Source: Gordonia alkanivorans NBRC 16433
GTDB lineage: Bacteria; Actinomycetota; Actinomycetes; Mycobacteriales; Mycobacteriaceae
Direction of reading: 5' to 3'
Length of the DNA stretch: 64,000 nucleotides
Assembly: GCF_000225505.1 (NCBI RefSeq)
Contig: NZ_BACI01000056.1
Location: 148,440-212,439, forward strand
Shown: piece after piece, positions 34,254 to 49,288 of the stretch
Layout: each line of letters opens with the position of its first letter
Position numbering within the stretch: position 1 is the first letter of the stretch
Notes under the pieces: generated by a model
The model's database searches: none
What the model was told of the DNA's origin: nothing
The model's input: only the letters and a program-made list of their open reading frames with translations
Position numbers and translations under genes: made by a program

Positions 34254-35807
34254 CTAACGGCCGGGCAGGTACTTCAGCGCGCGCACCGCGGTCGGCGTGA
34301 TGGCCCGGTAGATGTTCTTGGGGACCAGCGGGGCGCGGTCGATGCCGATGAAGCGCTGCTCGGCGATCGTCTGTGCCTCGGTGTATTTGAGCAGGCCCTC
34401 TTCGCCGTGGCGTCGGCCCACACCGGAGATGCCCATGCCACCCATCGGCGCGGCGGTCGACGCCCAGGCGGCGGCGTACCCCTCGTTGATGTTGACGGTG
34501 CCGGCCCGCAGCCGTTCGGCGACGGCCTGGGCCTCGGCGCTGCTCCCCGCGAAAACGCTTGCGTTGAGCCCGTACTCGGTGTCGTTGGCGAGCTTGATGG
34601 CCTCGTCCGTGGAGTCGACCGGGTAGATCGAGACGACCGGCCCGAAGGTCTCGTTGCCGTAGCAGACCATGTCGTCGGTGACATCCGTCAGAACCGTCGG
34701 CTCGAAGAAGAACGGGCCGAGATCGGGACGCCGCTTGCCGCCGGCGAGGACCTTGGCACCCTTCGCGACCGCGTCCTGGACGTGCGCCTCGGCGGTGTCG
34801 ATCTGCGCGGCCGACGCCAGCGAACCCATGTCGGCGGTGAAATCGTAGGTGCCCGAGAGCTTCATCATCGAGACATAAGCCGCGAAACGCTCGGCGAACT
34901 CGTCGGCGATCCGCTTGTCGACGTAGATCCGCTCGATCGAGATACACAGCTGACCGGAGTTGGAGAACGCGGCGCGCGCGGCGCCTTGCACGGCGTTGGC
35001 GATGTCGGCGTTCGCGGTGACGACCATCGGGTTCTTGCCGCCGAGCTCGGCCGAGAAGCCGATCAGCCGACGACCCGCCTGCTCGGCGAGGGTGGCGCCG
35101 GTGGCCGACGACCCGGTGAACATCACGTAGTCGGTCGAGGCCATGATCGCCTGGCCCACGACGCCGCCCGGTCCCGGGACCACGGCGTACAGCTCCCGCG
35201 GAAGACCCGCCTCGTAGAGCAGTTCCGCCAGCGCCAGAGCGCAGTACGGGGTCTGGCTGTCGGGTTTGATGACCACACCGTTGCCGGCGACGAGCGCCGC
35301 GACCGCGTCGGACACGGCCAGCGTCAGCGGGTAATTCCACGGACTGATGACACCGATGACGCCCTTGGGCAGATGCCGCACCCGGACGCTGGTGGCGCCG
35401 GGCAGCATGCCCTTGACCTTGCGGTCGGCGAGCAGCTTGGGTCCGGTGGTCGCGTAGTGGCGCGCGGTGATCGCGACGTCGATCACTTCTTCCTGCGCGT
35501 AGATCCGGGCCTTGCCGGTCTCGGCCTGCGCTATGTCCATCAACGACTCGGAGTTGCGGAAGACGAGGTCGGAGAACTTGTCGATGACCTGGGCGCGTTC
35601 GGCCGGGGTCCGGGCCGCCCACCCCTGCTGGGCCTGCCGGGCGCGGGCGACCGCGGTCTCGAGGTCCTCTGCCGTCGCGACCGGGATGGTGGCCATCTCG
35701 GAGCCGCTGAACGCTTCCAGCACCGGGCGCGTGGGACGACTCGCGGCGTCGTCGATCGCGACGAGGGCTCCGAGACGGGTGAAGTAATCGGCGGTGGGCT
35801 TCGGCAT
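34254..35807 (-). CDS. gabD2: Succinic semialdehyde dehydrogenase
   Basis: A 517-residue aldehyde dehydrogenase. The catalytic Cys lies in NSGQLCISIERIY and the Glu in FSAELGGKNPM; SPWNYPLTL and FTGSSATG mark the NAD(P)-binding part. The sequence pattern matches the GabD2 type of mycobacteria (Rv1731), which oxidises succinic semialdehyde to succinate with NADP. The RraA gene is upstream on the same strand, 59 bases away, and may be co-transcribed. The C-terminus continues the usual oligomerisation strand. Confidence 0.9.
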   Translation of the reverse strand: MPKPTADYFTRLGALVAIDDAASRPTRPVLEAFSGSEMATIPVATAEDLETAVARARQAQQGWAARTPAERAQVIDKFSDLVFRNSESLMDIAQAETGKARIYAQEEVIDVAITARHYATTGPKLLADRKVKGMLPGATSVRVRHLPKGVIGVISPWNYPLTLAVSDAVAALVAGNGVVIKPDSQTPYCALALAELLYEAGLPRELYAVVPGPGGVVGQAIMASTDYVMFTGSSATGATLAEQAGRRLIGFSAELGGKNPMVVTANADIANAVQGAARAAFSNSGQLCISIERIYVDKRIADEFAERFAAYVSMMKLSGTYDFTADMGSLASAAQIDTAEAHVQDAVAKGAKVLAGGKRRPDLGPFFFEPTVLTDVTDDMVCYGNETFGPVVSIYPVDSTDEAIKLANDTEYGLNASVFAGSSAEAQAVAERLRAGTVNINEGYAAAWASTAAPMGGMGISGVGRRHGEEGLLKYTEAQTIAEQRFIGIDRAPLVPKNIYRAITPTAVRALKYLPGR

Positions 35808-35866
35808 TTCGGGTCTCCTCAGTGCAGGCTCGGGTCGTTACGATGGACGGTCGCGGACCGGCGCGA

Positions 35867-36355
35867 TCAGCTCTCGGGACCGACGAGCACGATGCCGTCG
35901 TCGTCGGAGTAGACGATGTCGCCCGGGTTGAAGGTCTCGCCACCGATCGACAGCGGCACATCACGGTCGCCGGCGCCGGTCTTGGTGGACTTGCGGGGGT
36001 TGGTGCCCAGCGCCTTGACGCCGATCGCCATCCCGCCGATGGTCTTGGCGTCGCGGATGGCGCCGTTCACGATGATCCCCACCCAGCCGTTGGATCGGCC
36101 GAGTTCGGCGATGATGTCGCCGACCAGCGCGGTGTGCACCGACGCGTCGCCGTCGATGACCAGCACGCCGCCCGGGTTGGACTCGCTCAGGATGGACTTG
36201 AGCAGGGCATTGTCCTGGAAGCACTTGACGGTGGTGACGCGTCCGACGAACTCGCGGTTCCCGCCGTACTGCGTGAACTGGGTGTCGCAACTACGGACGT
36301 CGGCCCCGATCTCGTCGACGAGATCAGCCGTCGGGGTGAAGGTCAGCTCGCTCAT
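35867..36355 (-). CDS. rraA: RraA family protein (4-hydroxy-4-methyl-2-oxoglutarate aldolase-like)
   Basis: A 162-residue RraA-fold protein. The signature [34 protein letters not shown] and the late [13 protein letters not shown] fit the family, which contains both the RNase E inhibitor RraA and HMG/CHA aldolases with the G-x-x-R-D motif, here NGAIRDA. The actinobacterial forms are more probably aldolases or of unknown role than RNase inhibitors. ATG at 36355 fits the family start; upstream frame to 36508 is not supported. Confidence 0.85.
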   Translation of the reverse strand: MSELTFTPTADLVDEIGADVRSCDTQFTQYGGNREFVGRVTTVKCFQDNALLKSILSESNPGGVLVIDGDASVHTALVGDIIAELGRSNGWVGIIVNGAIRDAKTIGGMAIGVKALGTNPRKSTKTGAGDRDVPLSIGGETFNPGDIVYSDDDGIVLVGPES

Positions 36356-36389
36356 GCCGACCAGTTTAGGTGTTACCGCAAGTTCCGGG

Positions 36390-37307
36390 TTACTCCCGGG
36401 TAGGTTCGGGTAGCCGTTCTCCCCCGAGACCGTCGATGATCTCCGCGACCTCGTCCGGGCGCTCCGAGACCAGGAAGTGCTTGGCCCGCGGCAGGACGAC
36501 GACCTCATCGGCGCCGAGGATGTCCGAATAGCGCCGCTGCTTCCACTCCCATAACACCCGCCAGCCGCGCAGCGTCGACGAGGCGACCACGACGACGACG
36601 GGCACGCGGGGCATCGGGGCGGTTCGACGCAGGCCGCGCAGAGTCTTGTTCATCGAACCGAAGGCGGCGTTCTCGACGAGCATGGCCAGCAGGAACGGCG
36701 GCTGCCCGAAGATCCGGGCTCCCCAACGTCGTTGTTGTTCACCGCGACCCTCGGGAGGCGCCGGCACGACCCGCTTCCACACCTGCAGGCTCGGCCAGCG
36801 CTGGATACCGACGCGACTCGTCACCGCACGCGCCGCCCCCATCAGCCGGTGTGCGTTCCCGACCCGGAACGACAACGGCACCAGGCGCCACGGCACGAGC
36901 ACATAGGAGCCGTCGAGCACGACCACGCCCGCAGTCCGGCCGGGATTCTGCCGGGCGAAGGCCTCCACATACAGCGATGCCAGCGAATGACCCACCACGA
37001 CAACGGGTTCGGTCACACCGCGGGCATCGAGTACCGCGACCATCCGGTCGACCTCGCCGAGGAGGGTCGGAAGATGTTGCCGCCCGACCGGGCTCGACAA
37101 CCCGTAACCCGGGCGGTCGTAGCGGATCACCCGCCACGACGCCGAGAGCCGGGCCACCAGCGGGTCGAGGTCGAACCAGTTGCTGCCCAGCGCCGCCATC
37201 AGAAGCAGCGGCGGCCCCGACCCCTCGTCGAGCACGTGCAGCCGATGATCCCCGACAGTGACGAACGTGCCCGGCGCTGCGGGTTCGTCACCGTCGGTGG
37301 GAGCCAT
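36390..37307 (-). CDS. Alpha/beta hydrolase
   Basis: A 305-residue alpha/beta hydrolase. The nucleophile elbow is [13 protein letters not shown] with Ser, the oxyanion region is [17 protein letters not shown], and RAKHFLVSE holds the catalytic His. [10 protein letters not shown] is common in lysophospholipase-like members. It follows lysX with a gap of only 3 bases and is probably co-translated, so it may act on lipids linked to LysX, but that is guesswork. Confidence 0.78.
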   Translation of the reverse strand: MAPTDGDEPAAPGTFVTVGDHRLHVLDEGSGPPLLLMAALGSNWFDLDPLVARLSASWRVIRYDRPGYGLSSPVGRQHLPTLLGEVDRMVAVLDARGVTEPVVVVGHSLASLYVEAFARQNPGRTAGVVVLDGSYVLVPWRLVPLSFRVGNAHRLMGAARAVTSRVGIQRWPSLQVWKRVVPAPPEGRGEQQRRWGARIFGQPPFLLAMLVENAAFGSMNKTLRGLRRTAPMPRVPVVVVVASSTLRGWRVLWEWKQRRYSDILGADEVVVLPRAKHFLVSERPDEVAEIIDGLGGERLPEPTRE

Positions 37308-37310
37308 GCG

Positions 37311-40300
37311 TCAGGCGTCCTGCGGTTTGGCCAGCGGGAAGGCCAGCGATTCGCGGATCGACTGACCGGTGATCAGCATGACCACGCGGTCGACGCCCAC
37401 GCCCAGACCACCCGTGGGTGGCATCGCGTACTCGAGTGCCTGCAAGAAGTCCTCGTCGAGCTCCATCGCCTCCGGGTCGCCGCCGGCGGCCAGGATCGAC
37501 TGCTCGGTGAGACGCTTGCGCTGTTCGACCGGATCGGTCAGCTCGGTGTACGCGGTGCCGAGCTCCACTCCCCACGCCACCAGATCCCAGCGCTCGGCGA
37601 CGCCGGGCTTGCTGCGGTGTGCGCGGGTCAGCGGCGACGTCGACGTCGGGAAGTCGGTGTAGAACGTCGGGAACGTCGTGCGGTCCTCGCCGAGGTGTTC
37701 GTAGAGTTCGAGCACGACCTGTCCGGCGTCCCAGTCCGGGCGGTAGTTGATCTCGAGGCGATCGCACACCGCCCGGAGCTGCTCGACCGACGTCTCCGGC
37801 GTGATCTCCTCGCCCGCCCCCTCGGACACCACCTCGTGGACGGTCTTCACCGGCCACTCGCCCGAGATGTCCACGCGCTCTTCGTTTCCGTCGGCGTCGG
37901 TGCGGATGATCACCGGTTCGCCGTAGGCCGCCGTCGCCGCGTGCTGGATCATCTCGCGGGTGAGGTCCAGCATCTTGAGGTAGTCGCTGTGCGCCTCATA
38001 GGCTTCCAGGCTCGTGAACTCAGGGTTGTGGCTGAAGTCGACGCCCTCGTTGCGGAAGTTGCGTCCGATCTCGAAGACCTTCTCCACGCCGCCGACACAC
38101 AGGCGCTTGAGGTAGAGCTCCGGCGCGATCCGGAGATAGAGGTCGAGGTTGTAGGCGTTGATGTGCGTCTGGAACGGTGTCGCGTTGGCGCCGCCGTGGA
38201 TCTGCTGCAGGATCGGCGTCTCGACCTCGAGGAAACCTCGCGCGGCGAGGAAGTCGCGCAACGACTTCACCACCAGACTGCGGATCGCGAGGTTCTTCCG
38301 GCTCTCCTCGTTGATCGCGAGATCGACGTAGCGCTGACGCACGCGGGCCTCGGGATCGGTGAGGCCCGCCCACTTGTCCGGCAGTGGTCGCAGGCACTTG
38401 CCGTTGATCCGCCAGGCGTCGATCAGGATCGACAGTTCGCCCTTGCGACTGGTGCCGACGACACCGCGCACCTGGATCAGGTCACCGAGGTCGACGTCGG
38501 TACCGAAGTCGGGAGTGCCCGGGATGACCCGCGACTCCTCGACGAGGATCTGCACCTCGCCCGACCAGTCGTGCATGTCGGCGAACACCACCTTGCCGAA
38601 GTCACGCAGACGCGTGACGCGGCCGGCGACGGTGACGACGGTGCCCTCGGGTTCCGTCCGCGCCTGCGCGATGGTGTGCGTCGGCTGGTCGGCGGGCGGA
38701 TAGGGATCGAAACCACGCTCGACGAGCCGGTCCATCTTGTCGAGTCGGACCCGCACCTGCTCGGGACGGTGCACGACGGCACCCTCGGGAGTTGCTGCCT
38801 CGGCTTCCAGCTCGGCGATCAGCGCGGGCGCGTCGACGCCGGCCGGAATCGACGGCTGGCCTTCGGAATAGTGCTTGGCCCGCCCGAACCTGGGCAGGGT
38901 GATGAACCCTTCGGTGACGATCGCGGCGAGTCCTACGCGCGGCAGGATGCGGTTGTCCTCGAAGCACAGGTACCGCGACTGCCAGTCCGGTAGGTACTTG
39001 GCGTTCGACTTGTACAGCGACTCCATCTGGAAGAACCGCGAGCCGAACATCAGTACGGAGTAGCCGGCACGCATGACCGGCCCCGCACCGATCTGCGGGC
39101 CCTGCTCGAAGAACGCGCGGAAGGCCGCGAAGTTGAGCGAGACCTCGGTGATGCCGAACTGTTCGGAGTTGCGGCACAATTCGGCCACCATCGTCTCGAC
39201 GACGCCGTTCGGTCCCTGCCGATCGCGTCGCATCAGGTCCAGGGAGGCGCCGCGGCGACCCCAGGGGACGAACGAGAGCATGCCGACGACCTGCTCGTCC
39301 GGGGTGCCCTCGCCGACCACGGCCTCGACCAGCAGGCAGTCGTCGTCGGCGCGATCGCCGATGCGCGACAACGCCATTGCGAAACCGCGCTCCTCGTCGG
39401 TGTCGCGCCAGTCGTCGGCGCGGGCGACGACCTTCTCCATCTCGGCATCGCCGATGTCGCCGTGGCGTCGGATCCGGACGGTCACACCGGCTCGCCGGGT
39501 GCGGGTGACGGCCTGGCGCACGGCCTTCATCACCGGCCCGCTCAGGCTGAACTCACGGGTGTGCAGGATGGCTTCGTCACCGATGTTCAGCGAGATGAAG
39601 CCGGCGGCGTCGTAGGCCGCGGCGCCGCGTGAACTCGACCCGATGGAAGCCGGATGCCACCCGTATTTCTCACAGAGGGTGAGGAACTCCGTGATGGCGT
39701 CGGGCCACGACTCCGGATCGCCGATCGGGTCACCGCCGGCCATTCCGACGCCGACCTCGACCCGGTAGGTGATCGCCGCCCGGCCGTCGGGCGAGAACAC
39801 GACCGCCTTGTCCCGACGGGTGGAGAAGTAGGCCAGCGAATCGTCGTCGTTGAAGCGGGTGATGAGCGCACGGATGAGCGCTTCGTCCTCCGCGGTCATC
39901 AACCAGCGCAGTCGTTGCGACCGGAACAGTACGACCGCCGCGGCGATCAGCGCGAGCGCACCGAACAGACCCAGCAGGCCGTTCACGAAGATCGGGGCGT
40001 GGCGACCGTCGAAGGACGCCTCCTGGTCGATCGCGCCGAAGGCGACCACACGGTTGAACGCGTACGGAAGGCGATCGCCGCGCGTCAGCGTGTGAGGGAA
40101 GGCCCAGACCAGCGCCCAGCCGAGCAATGTCGCGATGCCGAGACCGACGACCAGCGTGGCGATCGCCGCGGGAATCGCACCCCGGCGCACCCTGGTGTGG
40201 AACTGCCGGTAGGTCGCCACGAGGAAGACCAACGCGGCGAGGTCGATGACCAGGCCGATGTAGAGGTTCGTCCGATCCCACGACGTCACGTCGAGGTCGT

Positions 40301-40724
40301 CCTCGAGCGCCGGGATCAGATAGAGCACGTTGCCCACCATGAAGAGCACCAGATAGATCACGCTGATCCACCAGGCGATCCGCTTGCGTGCCGACAACGC
40401 GATCGCGATCAGCGCCAAGACGAAAGCCCACGCAAAACTCGTGTCGGGCAGCGTGATGACGTAGTCGTCGACGTAACGCCGAGGGTCGTGAATCAGACGA
40501 CGAAAGGCCGGGAACAGGCTGGACAGCAACGCGATCGTCGCCAGGACACCGACGACGGTGCCCGCGATGTGCGGGGCGTTGCGGCCGAATCCGGTAGGGC
40601 GCCTGATCTTGTCGAGGAGGACGAGGGAGCGCCGGTCAGCCGCGGTGGGGGTCCGCCGGGGTGCCTCGGGATGTTCGTCGGGGCTGGACGGGTCGACCGG
40701 CGCAAGGGGGGTGTCGGTGGCCAT
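37311..40724 (-). CDS. lysX: Bifunctional lysylphosphatidylglycerol synthetase/lysine-tRNA ligase
   Basis: An 1137-residue fusion. Residues 60 to 290 hold about six membrane helices, residues 300 to 590 an MprF-like lysyl transferase domain (YLCFEDN and [13 protein letters not shown]), and the C-terminal 500 residues a class II lysyl-tRNA synthetase with OB fold ([15 protein letters not shown]) and motifs [20 protein letters not shown] and [12 protein letters not shown]. The enzyme charges tRNA-Lys and passes lysine to phosphatidylglycerol, lowering surface charge and giving resistance to cationic peptides. Start ATG at 40724. It is followed by an alpha/beta hydrolase with which it may share an operon. 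Confidence 0.93.
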   Translation of the reverse strand: MATDTPLAPVDPSSPDEHPEAPRRTPTAADRRSLVLLDKIRRPTGFGRNAPHIAGTVVGVLATIALLSSLFPAFRRLIHDPRRYVDDYVITLPDTSFAWAFVLALIAIALSARKRIAWWISVIYLVLFMVGNVLYLIPALEDDLDVTSWDRTNLYIGLVIDLAALVFLVATYRQFHTRVRRGAIPAAIATLVVGLGIATLLGWALVWAFPHTLTRGDRLPYAFNRVVAFGAIDQEASFDGRHAPIFVNGLLGLFGALALIAAAVVLFRSQRLRWLMTAEDEALIRALITRFNDDDSLAYFSTRRDKAVVFSPDGRAAITYRVEVGVGMAGGDPIGDPESWPDAITEFLTLCEKYGWHPASIGSSSRGAAAYDAAGFISLNIGDEAILHTREFSLSGPVMKAVRQAVTRTRRAGVTVRIRRHGDIGDAEMEKVVARADDWRDTDEERGFAMALSRIGDRADDDCLLVEAVVGEGTPDEQVVGMLSFVPWGRRGASLDLMRRDRQGPNGVVETMVAELCRNSEQFGITEVSLNFAAFRAFFEQGPQIGAGPVMRAGYSVLMFGSRFFQMESLYKSNAKYLPDWQSRYLCFEDNRILPRVGLAAIVTEGFITLPRFGRAKHYSEGQPSIPAGVDAPALIAELEAEAATPEGAVVHRPEQVRVRLDKMDRLVERGFDPYPPADQPTHTIAQARTEPEGTVVTVAGRVTRLRDFGKVVFADMHDWSGEVQILVEESRVIPGTPDFGTDVDLGDLIQVRGVVGTSRKGELSILIDAWRINGKCLRPLPDKWAGLTDPEARVRQRYVDLAINEESRKNLAIRSLVVKSLRDFLAARGFLEVETPILQQIHGGANATPFQTHINAYNLDLYLRIAPELYLKRLCVGGVEKVFEIGRNFRNEGVDFSHNPEFTSLEAYEAHSDYLKMLDLTREMIQHAATAAYGEPVIIRTDADGNEERVDISGEWPVKTVHEVVSEGAGEEITPETSVEQLRAVCDRLEINYRPDWDAGQVVLELYEHLGEDRTTFPTFYTDFPTSTSPLTRAHRSKPGVAERWDLVAWGVELGTAYTELTDPVEQRKRLTEQSILAAGGDPEAMELDEDFLQALEYAMPPTGGLGVGVDRVVMLITGQSIRESLAFPLAKPQDA

Positions 40725-40866
40725 GCGTCGACGGTAGTCGTCCGCACGGGTGCGACTCGGCACTCCACGCTGATTGGATCCTGCGGCGGCACATATCTGC
40801 ATCGAGAAGCCGGTGCGGTCGTGCCGGTGTGGCCGACTCCGCCGTCACGGGGCATGATCTCAGACT

Positions 40867-41085
40867 GTGTACGACGTGACGATCCGCGACGACTCCATCC
40901 GCCTCGGCCAGTTCTTGAAACTGGCCAACCTCATCGAATCCGGCGCCGAGGCCAAGGAGGTCATCGCCGACGGTCTGGTGACCGTCAACGGTGAGGTCGA
41001 GATCAGGCGTGGTCGTCAGCTCACCCTCGGCGACGTGGTCGAGGTGGGCGGGATGAGTGTGCGGGTCGCCCGCGAAGAGGTGTGA
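40867..41085 (+). CDS. S4 domain RNA-binding protein (YaaA/RqcP-like)
   Basis: A 72-residue S4 domain, the short single-domain type: IRLGQFLKLANLIESGAEAKEVIADGLVTVNG with the conserved G-x-V-x-V-N-G and RRGRQLTLGDVV. Related proteins in other bacteria bind ribosomal RNA (RqcP, YlxQ neighbours). Start is GTG at 40867. It is divergent from lysX across 142 bases. TGATCT lies 6 bases before the GTG, a weak -10 candidate. Confidence 0.85.
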   Translation: MYDVTIRDDSIRLGQFLKLANLIESGAEAKEVIADGLVTVNGEVEIRRGRQLTLGDVVEVGGMSVRVAREEV

Positions 41086-41651
41086 GAATCCCCCGTTACC
41101 GAAACCCCCGGTGCCGATCCTCCCGGATCAGGAACTCACGCCGAAACGCCTGAGCTCGGCCGGCGTGATGAGGCGTTCCGCTTCGGCGGGAAAGGTCGAC
41201 GTATGGACTCGGCGGCCGCCGAGTCGCCCCCCGGTGAGCGAATTGAGCAATGAGCCCCGGCGGGGCGATTGAAAGGTGTCAGCCAACTTCATGACCAATC
41301 ACTTCCTGGTGCATTCACTTCGTTACAACGGACTCTGACTTTGATCTACTGTAGCGACAGTACTCATCTCTGTCTCCCGGGTTTTCCGTGGTTTGCACCA
41401 CTCACCCCGAGCCCCGTCGACATGTGAGATTGCACGTCCCCGGTGTCCCGGAACCGTGACCGTCGTACCTGTCGACTAGATCGATCATGACACGCCGAGC
41501 GTTACGTCCCGGGTAGCGACGCGGCATCTACCAGCACCAATGCTACGCAGCGAACGCGGCGGCGTATGCCATCCACTCGGACCAATTCATCCTGGGGTTC
41601 TATCGCTCGAACCCGCAGCGCATGCGCGGTTCAAGCTGAGGAACGACCGGC
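41086..41651. other. 566-base region without a convincing gene
   Basis: No intact gene is seen. At 41347-41362 is the palindrome TACTGT-AGCG-ACAGTA, resembling a TetR-family operator. At 41487-41639 a 51-codon frame beginning MTRRALRPG has a TAG at codon 10 and then continues as RGIYQHQCYAANAAAYAIHS and beyond; it could be a relic of a lost gene, but no family is recognised. No tRNA or repeat array was seen. Confidence 0.4.
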
Positions 41652-42539
41652 TCAGGCCAGTCCGGCGAGGAAACGGTTGGCCCAGGTGACCGCGCTGACA
41701 CCGGGCCTGACCTGGAAGTCGCCGTAGGTGCCGTGCGATCCCGACTGCAAGAACTTGTTGAACGAGATGATCTGGTCGCGCGCACGCTTGTTGCCGAGTT
41801 CCTGGACGATCGCGCCGGGCCCACCGAGGGTGAGCAGCTCACGAACGATCACCGCCGCCTCGGCCTGGTACTGGAGGATCTGGCTCGGCGTCGGGTCGCT
41901 GGTCTCGGCCAGGTATCCGGCGATGCGGGTGATGTAGAAGTCCCGCGGTGTGTTGCAGTACATGTCCGACGGCTCGCAGAGAGTGAACGCCCGCGGCAGG
42001 AGCCAGCCCATGCCGTCGATGCGGGGTCCGCCGCTGCCCTCACCGCGCAGGGCCGGACCGACGACGTTGTCCTTGCGGGATCGTCGGGGATCGGAGATCA
42101 GGACGACGCCGGCAACCTGACCCGGGCGGATCAAGGCGCGCCCGGTGCCGATCTCCGACGCGAGGTCACCCGCGGCGTCGGCGCCCTGGCTGTACCCGAC
42201 GAGAGCGATCCGGGTGCCCGGGCACCGCGCCAGCATCTGCAGGGCGAGGCCGCGGGTGTTGGCGACGGCCTGGGCCTTCGACTTCCCGTAGATCGCCTTC
42301 TCCCACGGGAACGCGGTCGCGTCGTAACCGACGTACGGGACCTTGGTCTCCGGCCCCAGCCCGGAGGTGACCGCACCCAGGACACCCGGGCTCACGCCGT
42401 TGGACCAGGTTCCCGGAACGGCGAGGACGTAGATCTTCGGGCAACCGGCCGGTGCCGCGTCCGCACGCGGCGTGCTCAACCCGAACCCTCCCAATACGGC
42501 ACACAGCAGAGTGCACATGATGGCGAGGATTCGACGCAT
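41652..42539 (-). CDS. Secreted cutinase-family hydrolase
   Basis: A 295-residue secreted serine esterase. A signal peptide (MRRILAIMCTLLCAVLGGFG to near ADAA) is followed by an alpha/beta fold with the cutinase nucleophile ALVGYSQGADAAG. Paired cysteines are seen at CPKIYV, LARCPG, LCEP and MYCN, probably disulfides; candidate catalytic Asp and His lie near YCNTPRDFY and SGSHGTYG. Mycolata cutinase-like enzymes cleave lipids of the envelope or host. Start ATG at 42539. Confidence 0.85.
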   Translation of the reverse strand: MRRILAIMCTLLCAVLGGFGLSTPRADAAPAGCPKIYVLAVPGTWSNGVSPGVLGAVTSGLGPETKVPYVGYDATAFPWEKAIYGKSKAQAVANTRGLALQMLARCPGTRIALVGYSQGADAAGDLASEIGTGRALIRPGQVAGVVLISDPRRSRKDNVVGPALRGEGSGGPRIDGMGWLLPRAFTLCEPSDMYCNTPRDFYITRIAGYLAETSDPTPSQILQYQAEAAVIVRELLTLGGPGAIVQELGNKRARDQIISFNKFLQSGSHGTYGDFQVRPGVSAVTWANRFLAGLA

Positions 42540-42617
42540 GGGCTGCCCCTTCGACGGATGGATCGCGATAGGCCGAGTGTATGGCCACACCCCCCGGGTG
42601 TGTAGCCGAGAAAACGA

Positions 42618-42650
42618 AACTCCCGCCCACCTTCTCGGTGGGCGGGAGTT
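42618..42650 (-). terminator. Hairpin terminator after gltD
   Basis: A perfect 14-bp stem (AACTCCCGCCCACC and its complement) with a TTCTC loop lies 23 bases after the gltD stop. On the minus strand it is followed by TCGTTTTC, so it fits an intrinsic terminator for the glt operon. Confidence 0.85.
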
Positions 42651-42672
42651 CTCGTTCGTGGTGGCCGGCAGG

Positions 42673-44119
42673 TCAGCGCTGCGCGACCTGGGTCGGCACG
42701 ATCGGGGCCGGCAGATCCGACGCACCGGTGAGGTACTCGTCGGCGGCCGCGGCAGCCGAACGACCCTCGGCGATCGCCCAGACGATCAGCGACTGGCCAC
42801 GGCCGGCGTCACCGGCGACGAACACGCCCGGCTGGCCGACAGCAGCGAAGCTGTTGTCGCGCTTGACGTTGCCGCGGGCGTCGTACTCGACACCCATCTT
42901 GTCGAGGAGATCCTCGCGCTCCGGGCCGACGAAGCCCATCGCCAGCAGGACCAGATCGGCCTCGAGCTCGAAGTCCGAGCCCTCGACCTTCTCGAAGCGT
43001 CCGTCACGCATGACCACCTCGTGGGCGCGGAGCCCGGTGACCTTGCCGTTCTCGCCGATGAACTCCTCGGTGTTGACCGAGAAGACGCGCTCGCCGCCCT
43101 CTTCGTGGGCCGACGACACGCGGTACATCAGCGGGTAGGTCGGCCACGGGGTCGACTCGGCGCGTTCGATCGGCGGCTTCGGCATGATCTCGAACTGGTG
43201 GACGATCTCGGCGCCCTGGCGCAGCGAGGTACCCAGGCAGTCGGCGCCGGTGTCGCCACCGCCGATGATGATGACCTTCTTGCCCTTGGCCGTGATCTGA
43301 CCCTCGATGGTGTCGCCGAGCTGAACCCGGTTGGCCTGCGGCAGGAACTCCATTGCCTGGTGGATGCCGTCGAGCTCGCGGCCCGGGATCGGCAGGTCGC
43401 GGCCGATGGTCGAACCGTTGGCGAGGATGACCGCGTCGAAGTCGGCCCGCAGCTGCTCGACGGTGACGTCGACACCCACGTTGACGCCGGTGCGGAAGAC
43501 GGTGCCCTCGGCCTCCATCTGCGCCAGTCGGCGGTCGATGTGGCGCTTCTCCATCTTGAACTCGGGGATGCCGTAGCGCAGCAGGCCGCCGATGCGGTCG
43601 GCCCGCTCGAACAGCGTCACGTCGTGTCCGGCACGCGTGAGCTGCTGTGCGGCAGCGAGTCCGGCGGGACCCGAACCGACGACGGCCACCGACTTGCCGG
43701 TCTTCTTCGACGGCAGGACCGGGGTGACCCAGCCGTTGTCGAAGGCGTTGTCGATGATCTCGACCTCGACCTGCTTGATGGTCACCGGCGGCTGGTTGAT
43801 GCCGAGCACGCACGACGCCTCACAGGGTGCCGGGCACAGGCGACCGGTGAACTCCGGGAAGTTGTTGGTCGCGTGCAGACGCTCGATACCGTCGCGCCAC
43901 TGGTCCTTGTAGACCAGGTCGTTCCATTCGGGGATCAGGTTGCCGAGCGGGCAGCCGTTGTGGCAGAACGGGATACCGCAGTCCATGCAACGGCTCGCCT
44001 GCGTCTTCAGGTGATCCTTGTCGAAGTCGGTGTAGACCTCATTCCAGTCGAGCAGTCGCAGCTCGACCGGACGACGGTCGGGCAGCTCCCGCTCGGGGTG
44101 CTTGAGGAATCCTCTGGGG

Positions 44120-44127
<8 letters not shown>
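42673..44127 (-). CDS. gltD: Glutamate synthase small subunit
   Basis: A 484-residue beta subunit of NADPH-glutamate synthase. The N-terminus has the two iron-sulfur binding Cys clusters ([16 protein letters not shown] and [14 protein letters not shown]), then the FAD motif [14 protein letters not shown] and the NADPH motif [15 protein letters not shown]. It moves electrons from NADPH to the large subunit. The start is GTG at 44127, overlapping the stop of gltB by 8 bases. A terminator follows the stop. Confidence 0.95.
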
Positions 44128-48703
<4,576 letters not shown>

Positions 48704-49288
48704 ATTCGCCTCACTTTGCGTGCGAAGGGTGCACGCACTAACCGTCGTCAATGTTTGGGGGCCACCCCGCCTGTATCACCGGCTCCGTTGCCGGCCTTCT
48801 CGCCTCGGACGTCACTGTCCGTCGCCGTGCGGACCTCGCTGTCCCCAACAGCGTCGTCGTCTGCCGCCCTCAAGGGGCTGACCTGGGGCAGAGCCGACAA
48901 TCACATGGCGGTGGCCCCGTCAGCGCCGTTGCTGACGGATTCTCCCGGGCCGCGTCGTCGGGGCCCGAACACCCTGCTCATCTCGGCTTTACGCGCAGCA
49001 CTACAAAGGGCGCCCGCGGCTGCCGTATGAGCATTGTGTGTCATTTTTCCACGTGGGGTGCCCACTATCGAAATCCGGCTACCACAACGACCCCGCTCCT
49101 GCACGTCAGAGGAGAAATCGGGCGTGTACGGACATCACCGCGACGTCCCTGCGAAGTGAGCTGTCGGCCTTCTGTAGGTAACGACACGGATCCATCGCGG
49201 CGGCCACTCGATCGCGGCGGGGTCGCGGTCCGGTGTCACCGCAGACGATCGCCGCGCATCGGACATCCGGTACCGATACCGTCGGGTG
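48704..49288. other. 585-base promoter region between gltB and a divergent esterase gene
   Basis: No gene is supported here. Near gltB is the inverted repeat TGCGTGC-gaagggt-GCACGCA (48717-48737), which may be an operator. Near the esterase is TACCGT at 49277-49282, 6 bases before its ATG. A 67-codon minus-strand frame within 48901-49104 has no ribosome site or recognisable features and is left out. Confidence 0.5.

Noticed and set aside
41086..41651. tRNA or insertion sequence in the empty stretch
   Set aside because: GGTTC/GAACC look-alikes do not form a cloverleaf, and no transposase domain or terminal repeats are seen.
48901..49104. 67-codon minus-strand gene
   Set aside because: No ribosome site, no recognisable composition and no conserved motif.
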